Shown here: piece after piece, positions 41,768 through 51,881 of the stretch
Numbering within the stretch: position 1 is the first letter of the stretch
Layout: the number at the start of each line of letters is the position of its first letter
NCBI GenBank assembly: GCA_022457155.1
Contig: JAJGOT010000021.1
Coordinates: 2,898,501 to 2,962,500, forward strand
From: Cladopsammia gracilis
Lineage: Eukaryota; Cnidaria; Anthozoa; Scleractinia; Dendrophylliidae
DNA length: 64,000 nucleotides
Direction of reading: 5' to 3'
The notes under the pieces: model-generated
Seen by the model: the letters and a program-made list of their open reading frames with translations, nothing else
Told to the model about the DNA's origin: nothing
Databases searched by the model: none
Position numbers and translations under genes: made by a program

Positions 41768-44700
41768 TCAGGGGTCAACTCTGGGGAAACGCTCCTCACT
41801 AGCAGACATCTTCTTCAGTCTCTTATGCCCCCACGCCAGCGTACTAATTCCATCTGCGCACACAAATCTCTTGTCATCGTTTGCACTCAACGCAACTTTT
41901 GTCATGTTTTCCATGAACAAATGGTGGTCCCTGCTGCGAAAGATGCTTTGCCTTCTCCATTGCGTTCCTTTCTCCATCAAGCATTTCTTGAAGTTCGCAT
42001 GTCGCAAGCTCTTGGCAATCATGCAAGTTTTCACTCCTTTTGCTTTTTGTTTTTCAGTGGTTTTTGTGTTCTCCTCAATCAGGAAAGAATACAGTTTCGG
42101 TCTCAAGGCGACAACTTCTTTCAGAATTGCACCCTTGCATTCATCTTTCATCAGCCCAATCTTTTTATTGTTTTCTGGCACGATTGGCATGATTGGCTTT
42201 TCCCCTTTCACTGCTGGATGATCTTTGGGGAAATTATTTGTGTCAAACCATTTTGGCACATCTTTCGCAATATCCGCAAAGAAATCTTCTGTTTCAATCT
42301 CCAGCACCAAAGAATCTGTGTCGGTATACAGGACAGAACATTTTTTCCACTTTTTCTTCACATACCCATAATGGAAATTATACATCAAAGTTTTGGACAA
42401 ATCCAAGATTGACATCCCAGCAAAGATGGGCTTATTCATGACCACTCGCGTTTTCCTCATCTTGACCGCAATCAGGCATTCATCGAAAATCTTCACGTCT
42501 GCGAAGTTGGGCTTGTTAATCAATTTTTCTGCCCTTTCAACATCTTTCACCAGTTCAATCGAAATTCGGTTTCTCAAGTTTTCCATGGTTTTCCCAAATA
42601 CGGAGTTGTTCATCAGCTTGAAGAATTCTTTTTCAAAATCATTTTGCCCCTTGGCTCGCAGGGCGGTATTTTTGTCAATATAGCATTTCATGAAAGGTTC
42701 CTCTTTGAATGATATTCCTCGCCTGATGGGCTTTTTCAGTTTCATTCCCAGGGAAAGATACAGTTGAAGATTTTTCCCATGCAAAACCATGCTTTCCTTG
42801 TCCCTCAGATTTTGCGTTAACTTTTCCACTCCACCCATCTTCAATTTTTCTGGAGCCAGGGGGAAATCATTGTGGTCGTCATGTAGGTTTTTGGGATAGA
42901 GGAGATCGACTTCAAGAATGCAGCCAACGCCTTCCGCGTCCACAAAGTTTTCCCAGTTTTGCAACTCTTCCTCGTCCATCCACTGGAATTCTCCAACTGG
43001 AAGAGGCTGTGACATTGCCCAGCCATAAAGGTTGTTTGCGTCCAGATGAACCAGAAATTTAGAAACTTCATCCTTGTTAAAATCTTTCAAATATTTATTG
43101 TTTGCTTTCGCAAATCGCTTGAATGCATTTGCGTTTCCCCCTCGGATCCCTTTTTCAATCATCAACAACTGATCCACATCCTCCAGAAGTTCCAATTTCA
43201 CGCCGGTCATTTTCAACATTGCATCCCAAGCCATCCCGGGGACAGTGAAGAAGTGAGCTGGATCCAGTTCATAGTTTTCTTCGCAAAGTTTTCTGAAACT
43301 TTCCATGACATCTGCAAGCAGCAACACATCCGTTTTCAAATAAAGATCGTGGTATTCTCCCATGTTTTTCACTTCAAATTCTTCCCAGACTCGCTGGGCA
43401 TGGGTGAAATCTTCATCTGTGATTTGCTCCTGATTCAATCTGGAGAAAAAAGCGGATTTCTTTGGCAGTTTTTTCTCAAATTTCTCAAATCCATCCATGA
43501 ATTCATAGGCATAAACTCCTTTTCGGCTCATCAACTCGCTGCGTTCTCCAAAAAATCTGGTGGTTTCTTTCAGTTCTTCTTTGGGGAGATTCTTCACCAG
43601 CGATTCCAATCCCATCAGCGTGAATTTGAAGGAATCCAGAAATCGAATTTCATGTTTCACAGTGATTTCTTTCCATTTTCCGTCCACCTCTTTTCGTTCT
43701 TTTTCCAACTCAAACTTCAGGGAGAAGTAAATATATTTCTCTTCGTTCTTGGGGATGCATGTCACGCTCAAAACTTCATCCACTGTTGCCAAATCTCGCA
43801 CAAAAAGATGCGCGTCATAATTTTGGAGATTGTGGAAAAACACAGGGGTGAATTTTGGCCTCTGAAACTTGAGGTTGCAAGATTGATGCGCTGCTCCCCT
43901 GAATTTTCCGGTGAAGTGGCAGTGATCCCTGACTTTAGACAAAGTTTTTTCTCCGAATGTTTCTCGACACAACCAACACACTTTCGCTTCCCGAAATGAT
44001 TTCCATTCTTGGCTGGTCAAGGGAATCATTTCCTTTTTCTTCAAATTCAGATGAGCTTGTTTCACGTGAGAAATCAATTCCCGAATGAAATCTCTGGAAA
44101 GTTTTTCATTTTCGTCTTTTGCTCTTTTCAACACGGGTTCCATTTGCAGAAACGGGGAAACGAGATGAAAGGCGTATCCACAGGGGATATGCTCGTGAGT
44201 TTTCTGAGTTTTCCCCAAAGGTTTCAGAATGGATTCAAAATCCGCATAACCTACAACGGGCACATGCAACATCTTTTGAAAGTTGCGGAAAGAGCATTCA
44301 CCTCCTGGAACTTCAATCCTTGCCTCCTCAAAATCTCCGCAAATGACTATGTTTTTTCAAACTTTCCACTCTGGGAAATGAATTGAGGCATCTTTTGCAG
44401 TAAAATCTTTCATGTCCATTGCGTGAAACTTGAGAGGATGCAAGGCGAGAGAAATTCTTCACCAGGCAATAGTGAGTTTTGAATTCCTCTGTCAGCAGAA
44501 TCAAATCCACATGGCATTCTTTTTCTTCCTTGATAGTCTTCAGGGGAAAAATATATCCATTCCAGCCAAAAACATTCACTGAAATTTCAGGATTTCTCGC
44601 CTCAAAATATTTGATTTTTTCCACGGCCATGGGGAATTTGCAACCATCCCAATTCATATCTTCTGCTTGCTTTCGTAAATCCGGTGTGATTCTTTCCGGG

Positions 44701-45410
44701 TGGTCCTTAACCATATTTTTTGCTCTGGCAATGCACCATTTGAAGCACATGTCATCTTCATTTTGCATGTTGATCACGGCTTTCTTGTTCGCCAAGTCTG
44801 GAGGCAAAGCAATCCAGGAAGATCCTCGCAGTGGGTTCCAGCGCACAAAATGAATTTCCAAACGAATTACTCTTTCAAACATCCAATTACTGCCCCTGCG
44901 ATTGAAGTTTTCCAAATTTTCAATCATTTCTCTTTCCATTTCATCCACAATCTCCATGTTGTTTCCCAGATTCGTTTTCTGCTGGGAATGAAAAAATGGG
45001 TCATCAATTATTTCTTCTCCCGAGGCCCAATTGGTGCGGGACATTTCGACATTCAAAATGCATTTCACTTTTGTTTGTGGATTTTCTTGCAAGAGCTGGA
45101 TAATATGCCATCTTGCTTTCCGGAAAAAATCTTGGGGAGAGATGGAATCATCGCCTTGAATGATAAATTGTTTCGCGAATCCCTTCAAAGCGGATTTTCC
45201 TTCTTCCACGATCAACCTTTTTTCCCACAATTTCTCGGTCTGCTTTTTCAATCTTTCCACCGCGGGATTCGATCTCCTCCGAATATCAACATCATCCACA
45301 CTTTCCAGCCAATTCAGCCAATCAGAAACCGTTTCTGTGTTTTCTTCAATCACTCTGGGAATGGCTCTGGAAGGAAAATCTCTTCTTTCCGGAATCAAAA
45401 TAGGAACATC
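41768..45410 (-). pseudogene. polB: Element 2 protein-primed family B DNA polymerase (PolB)
   Basis: Open segments are 45398-44328 and 44272-41768, joined by a frameshift near 44330. The N-terminal part ends in a CxxC zinc-finger-like unit. Then come YADFES (first exonuclease motif), CWLC...DHCHFTGKFRG...CN (an endonuclease VII-like zinc unit), FHNLQNYDAH, DANNLYGWAM (motif A), NNSVFGKTMEN (motif B) and YTDTDS (motif C, near 42315). At about 1210 codons it matches element 1. The first codons lie in an A-run near 45405-45420, and no ATG is certain. Confidence 0.92.
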
Positions 45411-45622
45411 TATTTTTTTTTATTTTTCCAATTCAGGGGGTTGACTTTTCGTCTTTTCCAAATTCTCAAACGAGCTGCTTTGTTCATTTTGGGCTGATCC
45501 AATCCCCCTCCTTGCCAAAGATTTTCAACTAAAAACTTCACTAATTCATTTTTCTTCAATCGCGACCAACCTCGCAAATTTGTCGATCGCGCAAATGATT
45601 GCCATGCAGCTAACGTTGACAT
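45410..45622 (-). CDS. SAP-like small DNA-binding protein
   Basis: The ATG at 45622 follows CCATTTAAA on the minus strand. About 70 residues include LRGWSRLKKNELVKFLVENL, the helix-extended loop-helix pattern of SAP-type domains, then a very basic tail. It probably binds DNA or RNA. The gene lies between the polymerase and a divergent HTH gene. Confidence 0.6.
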   Translation of the reverse strand: MSTLAAWQSFARSTNLRGWSRLKKNELVKFLVENLWQGGGLDQPKMNKAARLRIWKRRKVNPLNWKNKKK

Positions 45623-45660
45623 TTTAAATGGAGAAAAAAGATTTTTTCCCATTTAAAATG
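45620..45660. promoter_or_regulatory. Palindromic bidirectional promoter
   Basis: CATTTTAAATGG at the left and CCATTTAAAATG at the right are mirror copies, so each outward gene starts in ATTTAAAATG. This decides both starts (45622 minus, 45658 plus) over longer frames. Confidence 0.7.
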
Positions 45661-46147
45661 AAATTTTCAATTCAGGAAGAAGGAAAAGAAAAACAAACTT
45701 TTTTCACATTCAAAGAAGCTAGTGAACAAACTGGACTTCCCTCCAAGACGATTTTACGAGTTCTCAAATCGGGCAACACCAAATATACCAGAAGAGCTGA
45801 CCAAAAAGTGTTCTGGATTCAGGAGGAAGATGAATCAGCATTTATCCAGATTGATGAGAAAGATTTCTTTTCCGCAGAGGAAATTCAGGAACGATTTGGG
45901 TTGTCGCGCACAGTTTTTTTCAATCAACTTTGCAAGAAAAAAAACTCATTTCCTGGATTCGCAGGAGAAATCGCATGAAGTCACTTGGGCTTCTCCCAGA
46001 TTGGAGCAATTAATCCATCTCATGCGCGTGAAGGCTGCGGATGAAAAATTCCTTCATGCTCGAGCAAGAAAAAAAGCTTCGAAATTTTCCTCCACCAAAC
46101 AGGCTGATATGGAAAAATGCGTTGAAGATTTTCAAGCAACGTTTTGA
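45658..46147 (+). pseudogene. Element 2 HTH DNA-binding protein A
   Basis: Two helix-turn-helix-like repeats are visible: FFTFKEASEQTGLPSKTILR and FFSAEEIQERFGLSRTVFFN. Each resembles the NUMOD1-type HTH, with a following short strand (KVFWIQ). A frameshift in the A-run near 45935 shifts the C-terminal part, which is helical and charged. It pairs in type with the protein at 48300. A role as replication-origin or transcription factor is possible. Confidence 0.6.
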
Positions 46148-46170
46148 ATTTTTTCTTCATTGGAGAAAAA

Positions 46171-46353
46171 ATGTTCAAAAAGAAATCCACTCCTCAGAAA
46201 GAGACAGAAAAAATCAAAGAAGAAACGGACTGGGAAAAAGCGTGTGAAATGGAAAGAAACTTTCAAAAAGCGGTTGACATGGCCACTGGTTTCCTCCCAG
46301 TTCGAACGGAAGAGGATCGCAAGTTCATGGAGAAATGGATTTTCGCGATTTAA
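46171..46353 (+). CDS. Element 2 small protein, unknown
   Basis: A start after GAGAAAAA gives 60 residues with a basic, Lys-rich front and a helical end (FQKAVDMATGFLPVRT). It is intact. No family is recognised. Confidence 0.45.
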   Translation: MFKKKSTPQKETEKIKEETDWEKACEMERNFQKAVDMATGFLPVRTEEDRKFMEKWIFAI

Positions 46354-46380
46354 TTCATTTTTTTTATCTTACCCAAGAAA

Positions 46381-47004
46381 ATGAATCCCGCGAAAATATC
46401 TATCCCCGACTGCTCTCTCGACAACCCCGTGAAAAAATCTTCTGGCAAAATCTCTTTCTGTCTCCTCCCATGCCTTCACAATGACAAACGGCTCCAAGTG
46501 AAACTCCAAACCAAATTCAAGATTTTCGCTCATCAAGGTGAATCGTTTTCTCTGGGAATCACTCTTCCAGAAGACGAAGTTCAATTCTTCAAAGATCTGG
46601 AAAAGCATCTCAACTCTGCTGCGATGAAAAAGAAGCAGGCAATCAAAGAGATCTGTCCGTCTTTTGCTCGATTTCAGGAGGGAGATTTCATTCTAGTGAA
46701 AACCGACAAATCCGAGCAGGAAAAGATTTATGCAAAGATTTATCCTTCCAAACTTCCCAAATCGGATTTCTCCTGTCGATTTTGGGAGTTATGCGATGAT
46801 GGGAAGAAAAAACCCATCCTGAAGGCGAAGCGGCTCATTGGCATGCCTCTCCGCGGGCAAGTTGTCTTTTCCATCAAACATCTTTTCTGCGGAAATGTGA
46901 AAGCGATCACATGCATTGTGGACGAAGTTTTGGTGGAGGAAATGGTGCAGGCGGCCTCAGCATTCGATGAGTTCGAAGACAGGAATGAGGAGGATGAAGA
47001 TTGA
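46381..47004 (+). CDS. Possible single-stranded DNA-binding protein
   Basis: The 207-residue frame is intact and starts after AAGAAA. A strand-rich core is followed by a strongly acidic end (EFEDRNEEDED). The combination of a compact beta-rich body and an acidic tail recalls ssDNA-binding proteins of phages and large DNA viruses. No diagnostic motif is present, so this is a structural guess. Its place between the polymerase side and the foldback repeat would suit a replication role. Confidence 0.35.
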   Translation: MNPAKISIPDCSLDNPVKKSSGKISFCLLPCLHNDKRLQVKLQTKFKIFAHQGESFSLGITLPEDEVQFFKDLEKHLNSAAMKKKQAIKEICPSFARFQEGDFILVKTDKSEQEKIYAKIYPSKLPKSDFSCRFWELCDDGKKKPILKAKRLIGMPLRGQVVFSIKHLFCGNVKAITCIVDEVLVEEMVQAASAFDEFEDRNEEDED

Positions 47005-47099
47005 GGGTGACAAATTTTTTTGTCACCCCCTGAAAATTCTGCTCAAGTTCGCTTTTTGTTGAAATCAGATTTTCATCTGTGCCCAAAATCAGGGAAACG

Positions 47100-48195
47100 A
47101 AATTGTCGCCGGTGGGGGGTGACAATTTTGGTCAACCTTCGAAAAATTCAGATTTTATTTTTTTATTTTATTTAATTTTTTTTTGTTTTTGAACGTATTG
47201 TCTATATTGGGACTCCCCTAGTGCCTATTTTCTGTAGGGTTTAGCACAAAACTCAGGGACAAAATGGTATTTTGTCCGTATTGGAACACCCGGTGGCCTA
47301 TTTTCTGCAGGGTTTGGCATAAAACTCAGGGGACAAAAAAATCCTGAAATATTTTTTTGTCAACTCAGGAAAAAATTCTGAGAAATTATTTTTTTGACTT
47401 CTGAAAAAAATATATATTTTCCTGAAAAATCTCGGGGTGACAAAATCCATCCGTTGACGAATTTTCCGCCAAATTCTGGCGAAAAAAATCCACCAAATTC
47501 TGGCGAAAAAAAATCCACGAAATTCTGGCGAAAAAAATCCACCAAATTCTGGCGAAAAAAATCCACCAGAATTTAGCGAAAAAAATCCACCAAATTCTAG
47601 CGAAAAAAATCCACCAGAATTTAGCGAAAAAAATCCACCAGAATTTAGCGAAAAAAATCCACCAAATTCTGGCGAAAAAAATCCACCAAATTCTGGCGAA
47701 AAAAATCCACCAGAATTTAGCGAAAAAAAATCCATCGAAATCTGGGGAAAAATCCACTGAAATCTGGGGAAAAATCCGGATTCTGACTCGGATTCTGAAT
47801 CGGATTCTGAATTTTTTCCCCAGAATTTCCCCCCCCCCCGAGATTTCAGCGGAAGCTTTGTCAATGGATTTTTTTTTGTCAACTCGGAGAAAAAATTCAG
47901 GAAAATATTTTCAAACTAATTTTTTTCAGAACTCAAAAAATATATTTCAGAGAATTTTTTTCCTGAGTTGACAAAAAAAATATTTCAAAATTTTGTCCCC
48001 GAGTTTTATGCCAGATCCAGCAGAAAAATAGGCACCCCATGTCTCAATAGGGACAGTGCGTCATTCGAGATATTACACTTCCAAAAAAAATAAATAAAAT
48101 CTGAATTTTTTCGGAGGTTGACCAAAACTGTCAACCCCCACCGTGGCCATCTTTTCCCGATTTGGGCGCAAATAAATTTCTTTGTCAACCAAATT
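47100..48195. repeat. 1.1-kb foldback repeat between HTH genes
   Basis: The left arm (about 47100-47450) and right arm (about 47835-48195) are imperfect inverted copies. Shared landmarks include TTTTGGTCAACC, AAATTCAGATTTTATTT, the pair GTGCCTATTTTCTG and GTGCCTATTTTTCTG, GGCATAAAACTC and TTTGTCAACTC. The centre holds a 24-bp minisatellite. There is no gene within; the long frames on the minus strand follow the repeat. It could be a foldback transposon or an internal replication or packaging site of element 2. Confidence 0.8.
47455..47765. repeat. 24-bp minisatellite
   Basis: About twelve copies of GAAAAAAATCCACCAAATTCTGGC or a variant with CCAGAATTTAGC alternate. The second half of the unit switches between a sequence and nearly its complement (CAAATTCTGGC and CCAGAATTTAGC). 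The Phe/Trp-rich frames through it are repeat artefacts. Confidence 0.9.
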
Positions 48196-48299
48196 TTTCA
48201 GTGGATTTTTGCCGTGAAATATTTTTTCTCCCAGAATTTCACAGATTTCATAAATCTCTTTTTGTCAAAAAAAGTTGACAAAAAATGTCACCTACTAAA

Positions 48300-49019
48300 A
48301 TGTGGTTGCTAGTTTCGTTTGGAAGAATTGTTGGAGAACCAGCCAAATCCGAAGCTGAAATGGCTCAAAGACTTGGCGTCTCCAGACAATAACTGAATAG
48401 ACAACTCAAGAAAGGAAAAAATCATTTCAAGCTCCAGGGAAAGTCAGTTATGGTCGTGCGACGAATGGAATTTGCCGCAGAAGGCAAAGAATTTGAAACC
48501 AAAAATCAGATGGCTGATGCGCTTGGAGTTCCTCGCGCCGCTGTCGCGCGCGCTCTCAAAAACTCCGCAACTGGCTTCGTTCGAACCAAAACGGGAAAAG
48601 AAGTGATGGTTGCGCGGATTGAAGGTTCAATCGTCACTGCTTGCCCCAGATCTCTTCCTGCAATCCGCGTCATTTCAGAAGTTTGCGGGTCTCAAGAATT
48701 TTCTTCCATGGCTGCGGCAGCGCGAGAATTGGGGATTGACCCAAAAACCATTCCCAATGCCCTCCGAAGCGGAAGAGATTCATTCACCAGAAAATTCGAT
48801 GGGGCGCAATTCAAACTTGAAATTCCTGGGGAAAAAATCTCCCCCCAGAAACGGTACGATCAAGAACTGACAAAGTTCAATAATGCGTGCTTGGCGGCAG
48901 TGGCGGAAGATAATCAGGAAAAAGTGGAAGAGATTGCGGAGCAAATCGAGGAACTCAAAGTTTCCCCCAGAGCCCAACCTGCCCGATTTGGAAAACCAAG
49001 AGACGCGATGGAAGATTAA
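48300..49019 (+). pseudogene. Element 2 HTH DNA-binding protein B
   Basis: ATG at 48300 follows CCTACTAA, so it carries the TAAAATG start motif. Three HTH-type repeats are seen: SEAEMAQRLGVSRQ, then KNQMADALGVPRAAVARALK, then MAAAARELGIDPKTIPNALR, each followed by a short basic strand. An in-frame TAA at 48390-48392 breaks the first repeat. The C-terminus is a charged helix. It is a paralogue in type of the protein at 45658, and the two flank the foldback repeat. Confidence 0.7.
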
Positions 49020-49526
49020 ATGAACGAAACGCGAGCTTTTGAACGTGAAACTCATGTGGTTGAAGATGCGAAAAAAATGGCAGCTTGGGCGGAGGAAAAT
49101 GCGGATGAAAATGAGCTTCCCCCTCCTGAGGAAGATGAAAAGGAGCGGCAACGCATGCAACTCCTCGAGAGTGATAGAAATCCATTTCATCCAGATATTT
49201 GGGAGAAAATTCAGGATGCGCCGATGGATCCAGAATTCGATTTTCTCCGGAATAAGCACCTCTTCATTCCTAAGGGGTATCGGGTGAAAGGATGCCATGA
49301 AGAAGCAGATGACGATAAAACGCGAGTCTTTGTGCTTGATGAGAAGTTTGAATCTGTGATATGTGAAGCAAAAGAGTATTGGGAATTGAAGCTCATGTGG
49401 CCTGCCCCCGATCCACCACGAGAAATCTTGGAAAGCTATCCATATATGCCAATCCTTCCCACAAGAGTTGAGATTCCAGGTGCCGGAAAAGAATGGTTTT
49501 GGCGAGAAAAATTAATTCCAAAGTGA
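49020..49526 (+). CDS. Element 2 acidic protein, unknown
   Basis: The 168-residue frame is intact; its ATG overlaps the region TTAAATG right after the preceding stop. The N-terminal third is acidic and helical. The rest is rich in Trp and Pro (WPAPDPPREILESYPYMPIL). No family is recognised. Confidence 0.55.
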   Translation: MNETRAFERETHVVEDAKKMAAWAEENADENELPPPEEDEKERQRMQLLESDRNPFHPDIWEKIQDAPMDPEFDFLRNKHLFIPKGYRVKGCHEEADDDKTRVFVLDEKFESVICEAKEYWELKLMWPAPDPPREILESYPYMPILPTRVEIPGAGKEWFWREKLIPK

Positions 49527-49564
49527 TTTTCATTTCCCAGAAATGAAAAACGCTCACTCTTCGC

Positions 49565-50050
49565 TCACTCAAATCGACTTTCCCATTCCTTCTCAAACCG
49601 CTCCAAATCCAATTCCAAATCAATCACAATCCCATCAATCGCTTCCATTGAAGACAAAAATTCAGTTCGATCAAAATTTCCTCCCCGCAAAGCGAAGCGC
49701 AAATCACTCAATGTTTTCTCGTAGGTGGTGAACGCGAACTTTGCCATGCCAATTTTATTTCCATATTTCTTCAACTCATTTGCTGTTTTGACGATTAATC
49801 CCGCTCCTGAAATCACTCCCAAAATGATGGGATTCATTGTTGCTCCTCCAGCAACTGTGCCAATCACCACCAAACCGGTAGATGTCAAATTCACGAGCTG
49901 GTTCATTCTCTTGAAATGCTTGTGAGCTCTTTTCCAACACCAAAATCTTTTGTGATAAAATCGAAAAAGTTTTTTGATCTCTTCCAGTTCTTCTTCCTGA
50001 ATTGCGGGGTCTATGTGATTGAAAGCAAAGATGCTTTGTTTTCGTCCCAT
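49565..50050 (-). CDS. Element 2 helix / hydrophobic hairpin / helix protein
   Basis: The intact 161-residue frame has a first amphipathic helix, a Gly/Ala-rich hydrophobic hairpin (STGLVVIGTVAGGAT to ILGVISGAGLIV, about residues 56-85) and a second charged helix. The layout matches the element 1 protein at 35012. It may insert in membranes. The start at 50050 follows CTGAAAA. Confidence 0.6.
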   Translation of the reverse strand: MGRKQSIFAFNHIDPAIQEEELEEIKKLFRFYHKRFWCWKRAHKHFKRMNQLVNLTSTGLVVIGTVAGGATMNPIILGVISGAGLIVKTANELKKYGNKIGMAKFAFTTYEKTLSDLRFALRGGNFDRTEFLSSMEAIDGIVIDLELDLERFEKEWESRFE

Positions 50051-50081
50051 TTTTCAGGGAGAAATCATTTTTCGATCATGC

Positions 50082-51746
50082 CTATCTTGTTTCAAAAACC
50101 AGCGAAAAATAAACTGCCTCATTCAACCCGATTATCAGGTCATCTTGAGGGGAAAAAGAAAAATTAGTCATGCTTGGGATTTCAATTCCATCCCCAATAA
50201 CATATCTCAGGCTTCTGCTTCTACTCCCAATCCAGGTTCTTTCAAATTTACGGCCATCCACTGACATGGAGAAAGTCAGATCAATCTTTGGGATATGCTT
50301 TATTGAGGCATGAAATAACCCCACTTCCACCAGTTTTGTTTTTATTGGGAAGAAAAGAAACCTCGAGGTGCTGCCGATGAATAAAAATTTATTGCTATCA
50401 TCATTTTTTCGAAAGACGCCGGTTTCCACAATTCTACTCCCAGACAAGTTGTGGCCATTCAAATCCAAGTCAGTCTCCATGACCATCGCTCCGCTTTCAA
50501 AAACGAAAGGGGAATCATAAACGCTGCTTTCAACATCAGGTTGAGAACCAGCAACGCCATATATGATCAACTTTGCGGATCCTCCGGCAGCTGACTCGGC
50601 AGTTCCCCGCCACTTCGGATCCAGATAGATGAATTCAGGTGGAGTGATCTTCCATTTATGCATTTGGATAATGGATCTGGAATACCCCGAAAACTTCTTA
50701 GTTGATTGTTGATTGATATTCAGACTTGTGCTCACAACGTCAACGCTCACACCATCCATTGACGCGGGGAAGAATTCAATGCAAATCGTGTATTCTCCCT
50801 CTGGGAGTTTGAACATATTGAATCCAAGTCTCCCATCGTATTCATTGAAATGATCTTTGGTTATTTGCAAGTCATACGCCTTCTTGTTGAAAAGATGCGG
50901 CGAACTTGGAAAATCAGTTATCCCAGTTACTGTCATATTATGTTCAGAGCTGGATTCATCCACATCTTCCATCAGATAGCGGAATGCGTCCTTCGGATGG
51001 GAGGTTGACGTGATATGCGATTCATTTACGTATTTTTTAAGCTTCTCTTCTAATTCCATCGTGTGGACTACCACACCTCCTATCTTGTTATCCACATAAG
51101 ATTTTGACGTGGGTTGATGCTTCAGAGTTGGCGCTGCAATATTGTTGATTTGTTGCGAGTTCATATCCAGGTTTCCGGTCATTGTTCCGCCTTCCAACGA
51201 AAGCTTTTTCGCGGATTGGCGATCCACATATGGCATGTTTGCGCCTTGGTCGGCAACTTCGGGATCTTTCACGTTAAAAATGGTGTGATTTCCCATATCC
51301 AAAGCCGTCTCCATTGGAAACGTCTCTTTGCGGGATAAGAAGATATTCCTGCCATCATTGTAAGAGATCAGGTTGTTATAATGCGCTCCCAAATCATGAT
51401 ACGTCTGCTGTTTTGAATTTTTCACGTTGAAAAGTTCTTTCAAATCCAGGTCCTTCGTGACTTCATGAGTGTGAGCCGGAGCAGCAGGGTGGAATTTTTT
51501 CAGAGTGATCATATTCACCGCTGACAAATCTTGGTTTTCACCAGTGTCCAGATTGACGATCAATTTGCGATTCATTTCAATTCCGCCGGAGTTGATGAGT
51601 TTTTGTCCCCTGAGATCAAGATCCCCAGTCATATGCGAGGAACCATCCACCTGGAGAGAATCTGCTCGCAATTGCGTTACAAGCGTGTCAACTTGATGCT
51701 TGGTAATTGCATCCGAATTCCCCGTTCCTTCGGCGACATTGGTCAT
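50082..51746 (-). CDS. Element 2 fibre-like protein
   Basis: The 554-residue frame is intact, and its ATG overlaps the TGA of the small gene before it (ATGA). The N-terminal half has repeated units with a GDLDLRGQKL or GNLDMNSQQI pattern ending in a YVD motif, as in trimeric beta-spiral shafts of phage and adenovirus-like fibres. The C-terminal half is strand-rich and could be a head domain. It would be displayed on the virion and bind host surfaces, but the ligand is unknown. Confidence 0.7.
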   Translation of the reverse strand: MTNVAEGTGNSDAITKHQVDTLVTQLRADSLQVDGSSHMTGDLDLRGQKLINSGGIEMNRKLIVNLDTGENQDLSAVNMITLKKFHPAAPAHTHEVTKDLDLKELFNVKNSKQQTYHDLGAHYNNLISYNDGRNIFLSRKETFPMETALDMGNHTIFNVKDPEVADQGANMPYVDRQSAKKLSLEGGTMTGNLDMNSQQINNIAAPTLKHQPTSKSYVDNKIGGVVVHTMELEEKLKKYVNESHITSTSHPKDAFRYLMEDVDESSSEHNMTVTGITDFPSSPHLFNKKAYDLQITKDHFNEYDGRLGFNMFKLPEGEYTICIEFFPASMDGVSVDVVSTSLNINQQSTKKFSGYSRSIIQMHKWKITPPEFIYLDPKWRGTAESAAGGSAKLIIYGVAGSQPDVESSVYDSPFVFESGAMVMETDLDLNGHNLSGSRIVETGVFRKNDDSNKFLFIGSTSRFLFFPIKTKLVEVGLFHASIKHIPKIDLTFSMSVDGRKFERTWIGSRSRSLRYVIGDGIEIPSMTNFSFSPQDDLIIGLNEAVYFSLVFETR

Positions 51747-51880
51747 TTTTTGTTTTGAAGATCGAAGTCTCCTGAAGGCGTCAGCTTGAAACCAACGCCT
51801 GGCAATCCATCTTTTCCATATCGTCCCGCGCCATGTGCGCGAGTGCTTGTTTCAGAAAGCAGTCCATTTGAATAACTCAT
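51743..51880 (-). CDS. Element 2 45-residue protein before the fibre gene
   Basis: The ATG at 51880 stands in ATTTAAAATG, where TAA is the ATPase stop. The sequence is Gly-rich (HGAGRYGKDGLPGVGF) and ends four bases into the fibre gene. Its size and place suggest a fibre-base or shaft-start protein, by inference. Confidence 0.6.
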   Translation of the reverse strand: MSYSNGLLSETSTRAHGAGRYGKDGLPGVGFKLTPSGDFDLQNKK

Positions 51881-51881
51881 T

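Noticed and set aside
42841..43999. Plus-strand frames of up to 317 residues inside the element 2 polymerase
   Set aside because: They are opposite-strand shadows of the polymerase, Phe-rich and without domains.
47455..47765. CRISPR-like array
   Set aside because: Units are contiguous, with no unique spacers, and the setting is eukaryotic. The same holds for the arrays at 2953 and 57641.
47298..47882. 194-residue Phe/Trp/Gly-rich minus-strand frame
   Set aside because: It is produced by the 24-bp minisatellite, and all three frames give similar repeats.
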